A stretch of 64,000 bases of DNA from Desulfonatronum thiodismutans (GCF_000717475.1 NZ_JPIK01000010.1:1-64000); one strand, 5' to 3'. Positions 15,156 to 24,177 are shown, numbered from the stretch's first letter. Program-made: numbers and translations. Notes: generated from the sequence alone by a model not told the origin.

Positions 15156-16466
15156 ATGGAAAATCAAAAAGCAACCGTCTACATCGGCATGACCATCGAC
15201 ATCCTGCATCATGGCCATATCAACATCATTGAAGAGGCGCGCAAGCATGGTCAGGTCATGATTGGTCTTTTGACGGACGCGGCTGTGGCGGACCACAAAC
15301 GATTGCCTTATCTGACCTGGGAACAGCGCAAAAAGATCGTGGAGAACATTGCCGGCGTTGTTCAGGTCGTACCGCAAGAAGAGTGGGAGTACGGGCCTAA
15401 TCTGCGTCGATACAAGCCGGACTTTATGGTGCATGGGACGGACTGGCTTGAAGGGCCGTTGGCTCCATATCGTGACTCGGCCCTTGCGGCATTGAATGAG
15501 TATGGAGGCAAGCTTATTGAAGTGCCTTATACCCGGGATGTTTCATCCAGCGCCATGGCAGAGCAGCTCGTGGCGCTAGGCACGACCCCGGACATCCGGC
15601 GCGCCACCATGCGTCGCCTGCTTTCATCCAAGCCCCTTTCCCGGTTCATCGAGGCCCACAACCCTATCTCGGCCTTGATCGCCGAACATGCTCGGGCGGA
15701 GGTGGGCGGCAAGGTGCGGCAGTTCGACGGGTTCTGGTCCAGCTCGCTGACCGACTCCACGGCCCGGGGCAAGCCGGATATCGAGGCCCTGGACATCAAC
15801 AGCAGGCTGGCCAACATCAGCGACATCTTCGATGTGACCACCAAGCCCTTGATCATGGACGCGGATACCGGCGGCAAGACCGAGCATTTCGAGCTGCATG
15901 TCCGCAGCATGGAACGGCTGGGCATTTCCGTATCCATTATCGAAGACAAATGCGGGCTGAAGAAGAATTCCCTCTTTGGTACGGACGTTTGCCAGACCCA
16001 AGAGGAAATCGAGCCCTTTTGCGAAAAAATCCGGGCTGGCCGGGCAGCGCGGGTCGGCGAGGACTTCATGATCATCGCCCGGATCGAGAGTCTGATCTTT
16101 GACAAAGGCGTGAACGACGCCCTCAGACGCGCTGTAGCCTATGCAGCGGCCGGGGTTGATGGGATCATGATTCACAGCCGGAAGAAAGCACCGGACGAGA
16201 TCTTTGAATTTGCCAAACAGTTTCGTAATAGTTTTCCCAATCTACCTCTGGTTTCCGTGCCCACGAGCTACAACGTGGTGACGGAAGAGGAACTGGAGGA
16301 GCATGGCTTTAATATCGTGATTTATGCCAACCATCTGATGCGGGCCGCATATCCGGCCATGCAGAAAACGGCGCAACAGATATTGCGACATGGCCGGTCT
16401 CTGGAAGTTGATTCGGAACTGATGAGCATCAAGGATGTCCTTGAACTCATTCCTGGAACAAAGTGA
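15156..16466 (+). CDS. aepX: Phosphoenolpyruvate mutase with N-terminal nucleotidyltransferase domain
   Basis: 436 residues. Residues 1-135 form a cytidylyltransferase-like domain with HHGH at 18-21 and the late SSSAMAEQ motif. Residues about 185-430 are PEP mutase of the isocitrate-lyase superfamily, with MDADTGG and the mutase-specific loop EDKCGLKKNSLF (263-274). The mutase makes phosphonopyruvate, the entry to C-P bond chemistry. The fused domain may activate a phosphonate or related head group with CTP. AepX of Bacteroides fragilis, from memory, has the same size and architecture. A GGAG site precedes the ATG, and the next gene overlaps its stop. Confidence 0.93.
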   Translation: MENQKATVYIGMTIDILHHGHINIIEEARKHGQVMIGLLTDAAVADHKRLPYLTWEQRKKIVENIAGVVQVVPQEEWEYGPNLRRYKPDFMVHGTDWLEGPLAPYRDSALAALNEYGGKLIEVPYTRDVSSSAMAEQLVALGTTPDIRRATMRRLLSSKPLSRFIEAHNPISALIAEHARAEVGGKVRQFDGFWSSSLTDSTARGKPDIEALDINSRLANISDIFDVTTKPLIMDADTGGKTEHFELHVRSMERLGISVSIIEDKCGLKKNSLFGTDVCQTQEEIEPFCEKIRAGRAARVGEDFMIIARIESLIFDKGVNDALRRAVAYAAAGVDGIMIHSRKKAPDEIFEFAKQFRNSFPNLPLVSVPTSYNVVTEEELEEHGFNIVIYANHLMRAAYPAMQKTAQQILRHGRSLEVDSELMSIKDVLELIPGTK

Positions 16467-17608
16467 TGATCAACCCGCAAGATTTTTTATCTGCTTTGAA
16501 ATCTGTTGGCATTGAATTCGTCGCAGGCGTGCCGGATTCCCTCCTGAAACATGTCTGCGCCTGCATGTCGGATTGCCTTGCCCCTGATCGGCATGTTGTT
16601 GCGGCCAATGAAGGTGCTGCCGTAGGGCTGGCCATCGGGCATTTCCTGGCAACAGGCCGCCCCGGGCTTGTATATATGCAGAATTCCGGACTGGGGAACA
16701 CGGTTAATCCGCTGGCGTCTCTGACCGATCCTGACGTCTACGCCATCCCCATGGTTTTGTTGATCGGCTGGCGCGGTGAAATGCTTGCAAACGGTGCACA
16801 GAAAAAGGACGAGCCTCAACATGTCAAGCAGGGGAGAATAACCCCTGACCTTTTGGATGTCCTGGGCATTCCTTACCGCGTCGTGGGTGCCGACACGGAC
16901 GTTTTGGTCTGCCTTCAGGAACTGAAAGCACACGCTGTTGCACGTTCAGGGCCGACGGCAATGGTTGTCCGCAAGGGGGCTTTTGCTCCCTACCAGTTCA
17001 AGGGTGCCAGAGAAGAAGGCCATCTTCCAAGCCGTGAAGAGGCCATTCATGCCGTTTTGAAAGCCCTGCCGAATGACGTGCCCGTTGTGTCCACCACCGG
17101 GATGGCTTCTCGTGAAGTTTTCGAGCACAGGAAATTTTCACAGGCAGGCCATCACCGCGACTTTTTGACTGTGGGCGGAATGGGGCACGCTTCCTCGATA
17201 GCGGCGGGGATAGCCCTTTGCAGGCCAGAGCTTAAGGTCGTTTGCATCGACGGGGACGGGGCTGTCCTGATGCACATGGGCTCGCTTGCCATCACCTCGC
17301 AGCGCCCCAACATGCTGCATATCGTGCTCAATAACGGTGCGCACGACTCTGTGGGCGGGCAGCCCACCAGGGCCGCCGAGATAAGCCTGGCCCGGATCGC
17401 TAAGCAATGCGGGTATGCTCTGGTCCAGGAAACAGCGAGTATTGAAGACACCACCGAGGCCCTCCGGGGAATGCTCGAATTCCCGAACAGCTGCCTGTTG
17501 GAAATTCGTTGTCGACGAGGCAACCGGCCAGACCTGGGCCGCCCGGATCGGACGCCTGTCCAAAACCGGGATGATTTCATGGAGTTCCTGGGGGCCGCAA
17601 AGAAATGA
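16466..17608 (+). CDS. aepY: Phosphonopyruvate decarboxylase
   Basis: 380 residues (ATG at 16466, sharing one base with the aepX stop; a GTG at 16463 is also possible). It is a thiamine-diphosphate enzyme: GIEFVAGVPDSLLKHVC start, AANEGAAVGLAIGHFLATGR with the catalytic Glu, and the ThDP/Mg motif IDGDGAVLMHMGSLA through IVLNNGAHDSVGGQ. The short, two-domain form and its place after PEP mutase identify it. Decarboxylation of phosphonopyruvate drives the unfavourable mutase step and yields phosphonoacetaldehyde. Confidence 0.94.
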   Translation: MINPQDFLSALKSVGIEFVAGVPDSLLKHVCACMSDCLAPDRHVVAANEGAAVGLAIGHFLATGRPGLVYMQNSGLGNTVNPLASLTDPDVYAIPMVLLIGWRGEMLANGAQKKDEPQHVKQGRITPDLLDVLGIPYRVVGADTDVLVCLQELKAHAVARSGPTAMVVRKGAFAPYQFKGAREEGHLPSREEAIHAVLKALPNDVPVVSTTGMASREVFEHRKFSQAGHHRDFLTVGGMGHASSIAAGIALCRPELKVVCIDGDGAVLMHMGSLAITSQRPNMLHIVLNNGAHDSVGGQPTRAAEISLARIAKQCGYALVQETASIEDTTEALRGMLEFPNSCLLEIRCRRGNRPDLGRPDRTPVQNRDDFMEFLGAAKK

Positions 17609-18621
17609 GTACCAAACAAACCATCCAGTCTTTGGTTGATCAGCGCAACAGCGCCAAGCTGCTTTTCACCGCCGGTCCGGCCAGCCTGTTGCCGGAAAAC
17701 CTGACCGGGCTGCAGCCGTGCTTTGGACGTGGGGACCAGGAGTATCTTGCAGTTGAGGCGGATGTCTTAAACACGCTCATGGCAATGAGCGGGCACAAGC
17801 AGATTGTCAGGATGCAGGGCTCCGCGAGCCTAGCCTTGGAAATGTCCGCAATGAATTACCTGACCGGCGACGTCCTGATCGTGGCTACGGGTTATTATTC
17901 AGACCGGCTGCACTGGCTGGCGGAGTCAGCGCGCAGACGGACAGGCACCGTCAAGACGGTAACGCCTGTCTCCTGGCAGGACATGGACGGTGTTCAGGGC
18001 CAGTACGACTGGGTCTGGGCCTGCCCTACGGAAACCAGCTGCGGCCTTAAAATTCCCATTGACGCATTGGCCACCCTGGCTGAGCGGACCGGCGCAAGGC
18101 TGATGCTGGACGCCACGGCGTCCATCGGCCTTGAGTCAGGCCATCACCAAGCGGACGTCATTGCCTACAGCTCCTGCAAGGGACTGTTCGGGCTGACAGG
18201 GGCATGCTTCATTGCCTTCAATGAACTGCCGGACCATGAGCCTGATTCATTTTATCTCAACCTGGGCACGCACCTGGATAAAAAGATGACCGGCCCGTAC
18301 CACGCCATCCTATCCTTGGCAGACGTTCTGCCCCGGCATGACTTTTTTCGGGAGAGCGTGGTCATCAACAAGGAGCGTTTTTTGCGGGAAGTGCGCGACT
18401 GGCTGAGCCAACCCGCGGAGCATCAGCCGTTTCTCTGCACCCATGTCCGCTGTCACATTACATCTACCGACCCGAGGGCGATCCTGTATCAACCCCGCAA
18501 CAACCTGGGGGGCAGTGTTGTCTGTCATCTGGGCGAGGTGCATTTGGGTGGAGGCGCTCGAGGCGACATTCTTGGCGCACTTCAATGCGATACGCTCAAC
18601 ACAAGGGACATGTCGTCATGA
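17605..18621 (+). CDS. 2-aminoethylphosphonate-type transaminase (class V)
   Basis: 338 residues; the ATG overlaps the decarboxylase stop (ATGA). It is a fold-type I PLP enzyme with FTAGPASLLPENL at the start, LMLDATASIGLESGHHQADV for the cofactor-contacting Asp, and the PLP lysine Lys192 in YSSCKGLFGLTGACF. In this position it most likely converts phosphonoacetaldehyde to 2-aminoethylphosphonate (AepZ/PhnW role). The sequence is shorter and divergent from PhnW, so a related phosphonate amine is possible. Its last codons overlap the next gene by ATGA. Confidence 0.85.
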   Translation: MSTKQTIQSLVDQRNSAKLLFTAGPASLLPENLTGLQPCFGRGDQEYLAVEADVLNTLMAMSGHKQIVRMQGSASLALEMSAMNYLTGDVLIVATGYYSDRLHWLAESARRRTGTVKTVTPVSWQDMDGVQGQYDWVWACPTETSCGLKIPIDALATLAERTGARLMLDATASIGLESGHHQADVIAYSSCKGLFGLTGACFIAFNELPDHEPDSFYLNLGTHLDKKMTGPYHAILSLADVLPRHDFFRESVVINKERFLREVRDWLSQPAEHQPFLCTHVRCHITSTDPRAILYQPRNNLGGSVVCHLGEVHLGGGARGDILGALQCDTLNTRDMSS

Positions 18622-19040
18622 CAAACGAAAAACCAAAGAGAATCATGGTGGATATGTCGGCGACACTGCTGCACCATGGTCATATTCGGATTCTGAAGGC
18701 GGCAAAGGCCATGGGTACTGTGGTTGTGGCCCTGACCATTGACGAGGACGTAAAGGCTCACAAAGGGTATCTGCCTGAATTGCGATACGAGGAGCGCAGA
18801 GAGGTTCTGGAAGCGATCCGCTACGTCGATGAAGTTGTCCCGACCAGATGGCTCATTGACGAAGCCTTTCTGGACCAGCACACCATTGATCTCCTGGTGC
18901 ACGGGGACGACAATACCAATCGCATCAATCCCGACAGGCTCGTTGTCTTGCCCCGCACTCAAGGAATCAGCAGCAACCTCATGCGGTGTCGGGTGCTCGA
19001 GTCCGTGTCACAAATTCTTCAGGCGAGGGAGAAAAAATGA
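18618..19040 (+). CDS. Cytidylyltransferase-like nucleotidyltransferase
   Basis: 140 residues from the ATG at 18618 (overlaps the transaminase stop). It is a single CTP-transferase-like domain: VDMSATLLHHGHIRILKAAK with HHGH at 19-22, LPELRYEERREVLEAIRYVD, DLLVHGDDN and the RTQGISSNLMR tail that corresponds to RTxGISTT of glycerol-3-phosphate cytidylyltransferases. In this operon the natural substrate is a phosphonate such as AEP, giving a CMP-phosphonate. It is paralogous to the N-terminal domain of AepX, so two such activities exist. Confidence 0.88.
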   Translation: MTNEKPKRIMVDMSATLLHHGHIRILKAAKAMGTVVVALTIDEDVKAHKGYLPELRYEERREVLEAIRYVDEVVPTRWLIDEAFLDQHTIDLLVHGDDNTNRINPDRLVVLPRTQGISSNLMRCRVLESVSQILQAREKK

Positions 19041-19729
19041 CGCAGAGCTGGAGAGAAATCTGGAATAAACGAACGGCTCATGGAAAACTAAATCTGGCAG
19101 ACTTAATCAATTTGGACGGATTTGACTCCGGCGCCGGGAAGATTGCAGTAGAAGATTGGCGCTTATATGCGTTTGCAATGGCATCAAAGCTGGGATTGCG
19201 AGATGGGCATAGCATCTACGAGGTCGGTTGTGGGGCAGGAGCTTTCCTTTTTGCACTACGGGAGCGATTGAAGCTTTCAATCGGTGGTCTTGATTATGCC
19301 TCCGGTTTGATCCAGGCTGCATGTTCCGCATTGCCTGACGGCCATTTTGAGGAACGTACTGCTGATTCCCTGGAAGTGTGTCCGCAATATGACTTTGTGA
19401 TCTCCAATGGCGTTTTTCATTATTTTGATATGGCTATTGGGGCAAAAGTGTTGGAAAAAATGATCCGAAAAGCACGAATTGCTGTTGCTGTCATGGAAAT
19501 TCCGGACTTGGCGCACAAGGACAGCGCGGAGGCTATTCGAAGAGATGCCTTGTCTCAGCAGGAGTATGAGAAGAAGTACGCAGGGCTGGAGCATACCTAT
19601 TATTCCAGAAGTTGGTTCATCGAACAGGCGAGGGGCAAGGGCTTGTCATGTGAAGTTTTTGATGGTTGCGTTCCAAATTATGCACAGAATTGTTTCAGGT
19701 TTGGTGTAATGATTTCTGTGGCGAGATAA
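19037..19729 (+). CDS. Class I SAM-dependent methyltransferase
   Basis: 230 residues from the ATG at 19037 (ATGA overlap). It has the SAM-binding motif IYEVGCGAGAFLFALRE near residue 62, then GLDYASGLIQAA and DFVISNGVFHYFDM as motifs II-III. Located between the phosphonate cytidylyltransferase and a phosphotransferase-like gene, it may N- or O-methylate the phosphonate head group (N-methyl-AEP is known in glycans) or the sugar. The acceptor cannot be read from sequence. Confidence 0.85.
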   Translation: MTQSWREIWNKRTAHGKLNLADLINLDGFDSGAGKIAVEDWRLYAFAMASKLGLRDGHSIYEVGCGAGAFLFALRERLKLSIGGLDYASGLIQAACSALPDGHFEERTADSLEVCPQYDFVISNGVFHYFDMAIGAKVLEKMIRKARIAVAVMEIPDLAHKDSAEAIRRDALSQQEYEKKYAGLEHTYYSRSWFIEQARGKGLSCEVFDGCVPNYAQNCFRFGVMISVAR

Positions 19730-19732
19730 GAA

Positions 19733-20911
19733 GTGATACAAAAAAAGATTACATTTTACTATCAGGATAAAACTGAGCTTCAGTGTTGGGAGACAATTGC
19801 AACCGAGGCTAAACGCCGCGGATATTCATTTGAATTTACCGATCAACTTCAAAAGCCGTCAAATATAGGGTTTTACTGTTCCCACAGGAACTACCCGAAG
19901 CATTCAAAGTTGTCCTTGATCATGTTGCATGGCATGGATCAGGGGCGCACGAAATGGCCTAACATATGGAAAAATGAGCCTTGGGATGTTTTTGATGTTG
20001 GCTTATTGCCCGGCCCTTCATGGGTTGAGCGGTGGCAGACCAGTTCATGGGACCCCAATGCTCATCCCCGTCGGGGTGTTTTTGAAGTTGGCTGGCCTAA
20101 AGCGGATTTGATTTTTAATCCTGCGTTTGATTTTCAGATAAAAATACGTGAACTTCGTGATTATTTAGAATTACCGTTTGAAAAGACCGTGCTTTACGCT
20201 CCGTCGTTTGAAACGGACGGTAAACAGAATGACGTGATTCAAGCTTTGGTTGATAAAAATATTAATATTCTTGTTAAGCATTGGGTCACAGAGTATGAAC
20301 GAGGAAGCTTCCCGGACATCTGGGAGAATATTGTGCAGGCTAATGCCCGACATGCGCGTATGGGGAAACACATCCGGGTGCTCGACCCGAAACTGAGCAT
20401 CATGTATTGTTTGGGACTGAGCGATGTGCTGATAACTGATGAGTCCAGCGTGGCGTATGAAGCTCTTTTGTTGAATATACCTTCGATCAGTGTCTCTAAC
20501 TGGGTGATGCGGGTAAATAATAATGAAAAGTCCAGGCCTATTGAGCCTTCAGAAGTTGTTTTTGAGGTTTGTTCCCGAGATGAATTGGGTAATACGGTAG
20601 TTAAAACTATCCAAAGCCCTAAGGCTGCTGCTCATATGCGGCAAATACGGGATAAGCACTATGCCTTTCTTGGGCAAAGTGTTTATCGAATAATGGATAT
20701 TGTAGACGCCATGGTGGCCCGTTCCCAAGTTAAAGGCAAGATAATACCCAGATTCAGGCCGAATCGGCCAATACTGTATTTGCAAAAGATGATTAGCATA
20801 GCCGCACGGATCGCAAACTCTGGTCCGCTAAAACCTTACTGGGAAAACTTGAAGAAACTCAGGCCGATAAATTCACTGCTACGCAAGGTCCGTAAATTGG
20901 ATGAAAACTAA
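19733..20911 (+). CDS. CDP-glycerol glycerophosphotransferase-like enzyme
   Basis: 392 residues from a GTG start three bases after the methyltransferase. The C-terminal half shows the TagF/Glyphos_transf hallmarks: TVLYAPSFETD, HWVTEYERG, and LSDVLITDESSVAYEALLLN (about 228-247), followed by PSISVSNWV. This GT-B-fold family transfers phosphoglycerol or similar head groups from CDP donors. With two CTP-dependent nucleotidyltransferases and a phosphonate pathway just upstream, the enzyme is a strong candidate for moving the phosphonate from CMP to the glycan (inference). GC content begins to fall in this gene. Confidence 0.82.
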   Translation: MIQKKITFYYQDKTELQCWETIATEAKRRGYSFEFTDQLQKPSNIGFYCSHRNYPKHSKLSLIMLHGMDQGRTKWPNIWKNEPWDVFDVGLLPGPSWVERWQTSSWDPNAHPRRGVFEVGWPKADLIFNPAFDFQIKIRELRDYLELPFEKTVLYAPSFETDGKQNDVIQALVDKNINILVKHWVTEYERGSFPDIWENIVQANARHARMGKHIRVLDPKLSIMYCLGLSDVLITDESSVAYEALLLNIPSISVSNWVMRVNNNEKSRPIEPSEVVFEVCSRDELGNTVVKTIQSPKAAAHMRQIRDKHYAFLGQSVYRIMDIVDAMVARSQVKGKIIPRFRPNRPILYLQKMISIAARIANSGPLKPYWENLKKLRPINSLLRKVRKLDEN

Positions 20912-22460
20912 TATGGATAAGCAAATTCAAAAGTTTATTGAAGAAAACGAGCCTCTTTGGACAATTCGTGATTCTGATAACGTGGCGTTGATAGAGGGAA
21001 GAGATCTACCTATACAGCTTGTTACTACAGGTATAATTGCCAACATTTTAAACCAAAGGTACGGCTATTACCCGACCGTTCTGGGTACTGGTGAGAGGAT
21101 GCAGGCGATTTTCAAATCTTTTGGCATTCGTTCTTTTCAGGATATAAGTACCAACGGATTCTTTGCCAAAAAATATCAAATTATGCAGGCCTGCATTGAG
21201 GTTATCAGGCTGTTGTTGTGCTTTATATTCAAATTTTTCGATTTTAACTGGTTTATTTCTTCGGCAAAAATTAAGGGTGTGAAGATTGGTGATCTTGTTT
21301 ATGACAGCTATGTTCGCTACGGTCATACATACATCAATCCCTGGAAACGAATGGACAAATTGTTTAAGATTTTATTCAAAACCTCTGTGCGCGTTTGCAT
21401 GTTGCAGTATTTTTTTGCGAATAACAGAGTCAAGACTGTTGTTGTCACCACAACTGTCTATGCATCTCCCGGAGGGGTTTTAACCCGGGTTGCTCTAAAA
21501 AATGGTGTCCCTGTGATTATTTCCACTGGAACGTTTGCTAGAAGGCTGACAAAAGAGTCAGATGCATTGAAAAGCTGCTATCATGTTGAACCGGATTTTT
21601 TGAAACTAATTGAAATTAATCCTGATTGGAAGCAGCAAATCGATAAATACTTGGAGGATCGTTTCTCAGGTTCTATTTTGCAGCATGACGTAATAAACGC
21701 ATATAAAGATAAAAAAGGATACTCCAGAGATGAATTGCTGATTAAATTAGGCAGGCCTGTGTCACTTAACCTCCCCGTCGTATTTGTCATGCCTCATGCA
21801 TTCTCTGATGCTCCACATGGATTAGGTTTGATTCTGTTTAGGGATTACTACCAGTGGTACGTAAAAACGTTAGAACATATATCAACTATCGATAATATTT
21901 TGTGGATTGTAAAGCCACACCCTTCATCATATATGTACGGTGAAGATGGGATTGCCAAATCTGTTCTGCGTAAATTTTTAACCAAGAATGTAGTGCTTTG
22001 CCCAGAGGACATGACTACAGCATCCGTGTTTGATACGGCTGATGCGGTGGTCACGGTTCAAGGGACCATTGCCATTGAGGCGGCATGCATGGGGGTGCCG
22101 GCAGTGCTTGCCGGAGATGCGCCTTTTAGTGGATATGGTTTTACACATGACCCTAAAACACGCGAGGAATATTTTCACACCCTCTCTAATATAAATAGCT
22201 TGAAGCGACTTGCTGATGACCAGATGACCAAAGCCCGCCAAGTTCTTTACTGGTATCACTTCAACCAGCGCCCCAAGAGTCAGGTGCTTCCTGATATTAA
22301 GCTCATGCCTGGACAGACGAAGGTCGATGTTGAACATCACTGGGATACTTTCTTTTCTAAACTCAGTAATAGTATCAAAAAAACACCTTTTATTGAAGAT
22401 AGTTATTATAACAAACTGGATAAGTTTTTATCAAGTTCAGATAGTGTTATCGAGTTTTAA
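20901..22460 (+). CDS. GT-B-fold capsule-synthesis-like glycosyltransferase
   Basis: 519 residues (ATG at 20901 overlapping the previous stop by 11 bases; MDKQ at 20913 is an alternative). The C-terminal half has the pattern of KpsC/KpsS-like capsule transferases: WIVKPHPSSYMYGEDG (about 337-350) and DAVVTVQGTIAIEAACMGVP before VLAGDAPFSGYGF. The N-terminal half is unassigned and aromatic-rich (FIFKFFDFNWFISS). The gene is AT-rich compared with the phosphonate genes. It likely transfers a sugar or phosphosugar to the glycan. A possible terminator follows at 22477. Confidence 0.75.
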   Translation: MKTNMDKQIQKFIEENEPLWTIRDSDNVALIEGRDLPIQLVTTGIIANILNQRYGYYPTVLGTGERMQAIFKSFGIRSFQDISTNGFFAKKYQIMQACIEVIRLLLCFIFKFFDFNWFISSAKIKGVKIGDLVYDSYVRYGHTYINPWKRMDKLFKILFKTSVRVCMLQYFFANNRVKTVVVTTTVYASPGGVLTRVALKNGVPVIISTGTFARRLTKESDALKSCYHVEPDFLKLIEINPDWKQQIDKYLEDRFSGSILQHDVINAYKDKKGYSRDELLIKLGRPVSLNLPVVFVMPHAFSDAPHGLGLILFRDYYQWYVKTLEHISTIDNILWIVKPHPSSYMYGEDGIAKSVLRKFLTKNVVLCPEDMTTASVFDTADAVVTVQGTIAIEAACMGVPAVLAGDAPFSGYGFTHDPKTREEYFHTLSNINSLKRLADDQMTKARQVLYWYHFNQRPKSQVLPDIKLMPGQTKVDVEHHWDTFFSKLSNSIKKTPFIEDSYYNKLDKFLSSSDSVIEF

Positions 22461-22476
22461 TGATGATGAATTCTAT

Positions 22477-22501
22477 CGATTTCGTAAATTCGTTTTTTTT
22501 T
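22477..22501 (+). terminator. Possible intrinsic terminator after the phosphonate unit
   Basis: A short hairpin (CGATTT 22477-22482, loop CGT, AAATTCG 22486-22492 with one bulge) is followed directly by nine T residues (22493-22501). It lies 17 bases after the stop at 22460. The stem is weak and AT-rich. The rest of the gap to 22685 is very AT-rich and shows no gene. Confidence 0.4.
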
Positions 22502-22685
22502 GAAAAAAATACTTTAGCGAATGCTTTTGAAAAAAATAATTAACGTGAAAATTTTGTTTTTAAAGTTTAATCGATCATCGCCTCAAGTGTGATAAATCAG
22601 TAATTATTGGTCTAAATTTTATGATTATTTTTTTTTTAAAAATTTTTGTAATTCATATCATAATTTTTTTTACAGAAAGTATATT

Positions 22686-23340
22686 ATGCACAACTATATA
22701 GAGGTTTCTGTATATCCAGATTTAAACATTGTATATAATAAAATTGCAAAATCTGGAAATACAACTATTTCTAAGATTTTAGACGATACACAGATGCATA
22801 TTAATCGAAATTTAGTTAAATGTTCACCTGCTGATTTGCATTCATTAAAATTATTAAGTATGATGTATAAATTTACTATAGTACGTAACCCTTACAGCCG
22901 TTTGCTTTCATGTTTTCTTTCAAAAATTGCTTCTGGAAGACACTTGTTGGAGCGATATATGCTACCTGGTTTTGGTGAAAACTCAAGTAATGGATTTGCT
23001 GATTTTGTTAGCTTCCTTGAAGGGGGGGGCTCTACACAATAGACATTGGTGGCCGCAATCAAAATTGCTATTTTTTCCATTATCTTCATTTTCGTATATA
23101 GGAAAATTAGAAAATCTAGAATTCCATTTATCTACTATTTTTAAGCAGAATGGAATAAATATGCACTTTCAATACTCACTTAGTAATCCACATCCATATG
23201 AACTAGACATACAAAAAAATAACCCTGATAAAATCACGAATGCAAATCAAAAAGAGGTTTTATATTATTCAGATAGACTTCGTGAAAGAGTATTCCAATT
23301 GTATCGTGAAGATTTTGTTAATTTTAAATATGAAAAATGA
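22686..23340 (+). pseudogene. Sulfotransferase, frame broken at an eight-G run (possible phase variation)
   Basis: The first frame (22686-23042) encodes a Sulfotransfer_2-type start: NIVYNKIAKSGNTTISKIL as the 5'-PAPS phosphosulfate loop and FTIVRNPYSRLLSCFLSKI as the 3'-phosphate motif. It stops shortly after a run of eight G (23022-23029). The continuation LHNRHWWPQSKLLFFPLSSF, SYIGKLENLEFHL and the C-terminus lie in another frame ending at 23340. Seven Gs would join them as EGGALHNRHWW, giving about 217 residues. The enzyme would sulfate a sugar. Either the tract is a slippage switch now off, or this is a mutation or sequencing error in a homopolymer. Confidence 0.82.
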
Positions 23341-23384
23341 AATTCATATATTGTATTTCGCTACAATGATTGGCATTAATTTTT

Positions 23385-24170
23385 ATGGCAAGGTCTATCG
23401 AATTTTTAGGTCTTCCTGGTTCAGGTAAGAGCACCATTTCGGATGCATTTAAAACTGAGCTCAGAAAAAGAGGATTCCGTGTTTCTTCTGCAAGGGAATT
23501 ACTACATGCTCAGGAATGCAACAATCCTTGGCATATAGTTTATTCTAAATTTCTGATTATATTCAATATCCTAAGATATGGTGGACGATACAAGTTTGTT
23601 GAGAATCAAAAAGACGCTTACTTCAACTTTTTTTTACGTAACCATCCTCGCTACGTAGAAATATGTAATGATTTGATATTAAAGTTGCCATATTCTGTAG
23701 ATCTTAAAACACAAATGATTAGATGGCTGAAAGATGAAGGTGCTGGTTGGTCAAAATACAAAAAAGAAGTCAATTCTAAGTTCATTTATCTCAATGACGA
23801 AGGCTTTCTTCACCGGGCTTTAACATATTTTAGTTTTAATTATGATAATGTAGTTTTTCGTAATTACATGAATTTATGCCCTAAACATGATATTGTCGTT
23901 GTTGTTAATACACCTGTGAATATTGCAATGGATAGGCGTCTTTCTAATTATGATTATACATTTAAGCCAATGGGCATATCAGGCACAGGTAACATAATTA
24001 AAATGTATAAATTATTTGATTCTATTATAAGCAAGATCACTGAGTCTATTTGTCATGAAAAAATAATCTATCTTGATGGGACAAGGCATGTATTTTTCAA
24101 TGTTGAAATACTAAATAAATATATAAAAATGTTTAGTAATTATAATACGTTCACAAATTCAAACGGATAA
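23385..24170 (+). CDS. P-loop kinase-like protein, copy 1
   Basis: 261 residues from the ATG at 23385; an upstream TTG at 23370 is in frame but less likely. It begins with a strand and Walker A, SIEFLGLPGSGKSTISDAF (4-22). A DEGFLHR motif lies at 138-144, and a VVVVNTPVNIAMDRR strand-helix resembles the nucleoside-monophosphate-kinase-like specificity region. The fold suggests a small-molecule or sugar kinase; the substrate is unknown. Two relatives occur at 39438 and 45466 with the same Walker A context and (D/E)EG(F/L). AT-rich like its neighbours. Confidence 0.75.
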   Translation: MARSIEFLGLPGSGKSTISDAFKTELRKRGFRVSSARELLHAQECNNPWHIVYSKFLIIFNILRYGGRYKFVENQKDAYFNFFLRNHPRYVEICNDLILKLPYSVDLKTQMIRWLKDEGAGWSKYKKEVNSKFIYLNDEGFLHRALTYFSFNYDNVVFRNYMNLCPKHDIVVVVNTPVNIAMDRRLSNYDYTFKPMGISGTGNIIKMYKLFDSIISKITESICHEKIIYLDGTRHVFFNVEILNKYIKMFSNYNTFTNSNG

Positions 24171-24177
24171 TTTTTTT

